Part shown: positions 5,158 through 5,177 of the stretch, in pieces
How the letters are laid out: the number at the start of each line of letters is the position of its first letter
How positions within the stretch are numbered: the first letter of the stretch is position 1
From: Acidobacteriaceae bacterium
GTDB taxonomy: Bacteria; Acidobacteriota; Terriglobia; Terriglobales; Acidobacteriaceae
DNA length: 5,177 nucleotides
NCBI GenBank assembly: GCA_003162255.1
Contig: PMMJ01000416.1
Location: 9,296 to 14,472 of the forward strand
Direction of reading: 5' to 3'
Notes under the pieces: generated by a model
Database searches by the model: none
The model's input: the letters and a program-made list of their open reading frames with translations, nothing else
Told to the model about the DNA's origin: nothing
Program-made: the position numbers and the translations under genes

Positions 5158-5177
5158 CCCGAGCGAAGCGAGGGATC
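5151..5177. repeat. Dispersed intergenic palindrome (TCATCCCGAGCGAAGCGAGGGATC type), truncated by window end
   Basis: TCATCCCGAGCGAAGCGAGG and its continuation GATC contain the inverted arms ATCCC and GGGAT around GAGCGAAGCGA. This is a widely recognised intergenic repeat in acidobacterial and other environmental genomes (variants TCATCCTGAGCGAAGCGAAGGATC). It lies outside coding sequence, about 75 bp after the stop of the AMIN gene, and probably continues past the window. Confidence 0.65.

Overview
The window looks like chromosomal DNA from a GC-rich Acidobacteriota (Koribacter/Sulfotelmatobacter-like). This is inferred from gene style: a PEP-CTERM protein with the YPYSVIPGGV and CGN motifs, an AMIN plus STN-like protein, a small MKRP...AARIVREATEN-type protein, and the TCATCCCGAGCGAAGCGAGGGATC intergenic repeat. 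No rRNA, tRNA or taxonomic marker gene is present, so the assignment is tentative.

Layout: (1) 1-2223, plus strand: the 3' part of a large, cysteine-containing, probably beta-rich exported protein of unknown function; its reading frame runs off the left edge. (2) 2224-3005: a graveyard of mobile-element debris. It holds the tail of an IS1-like transposase (minus strand), the tip of a second transposase resembling the IS3 family C-terminus, and a small C2/H2 zinc-binding-type gene (minus strand) that appears frameshifted near its end. Around these are three copies of GAAATATC that separate two segments with inverted-repeat ends: 2255-2839 (585 bp) and 2849-2995 (147 bp, MITE-like). The short segment carries its own long inner inverted repeat. 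(3) 3171-4091, plus: a membrane-anchored/exported PEP-CTERM protein with a TTG start set by a strong Shine-Dalgarno. (4) 4171-5076, plus: a periplasmic AMIN-domain protein with a C-terminal secretin/TonB short N-terminal (STN)-like domain. (5) 5077-5177: a non-coding tail with a short direct repeat leading into a dispersed intergenic palindrome cut by the window end.

The three plus-strand genes all appear to encode envelope or exported proteins. The two right-hand genes are 79 bp apart and may be co-transcribed. There is no evidence that the left-hand gene belongs with them, since the mobile debris separates them. I see no new multi-gene system. The most interesting structure is the set of nested or tandem IS1-type ends sharing the same target-like octamer.
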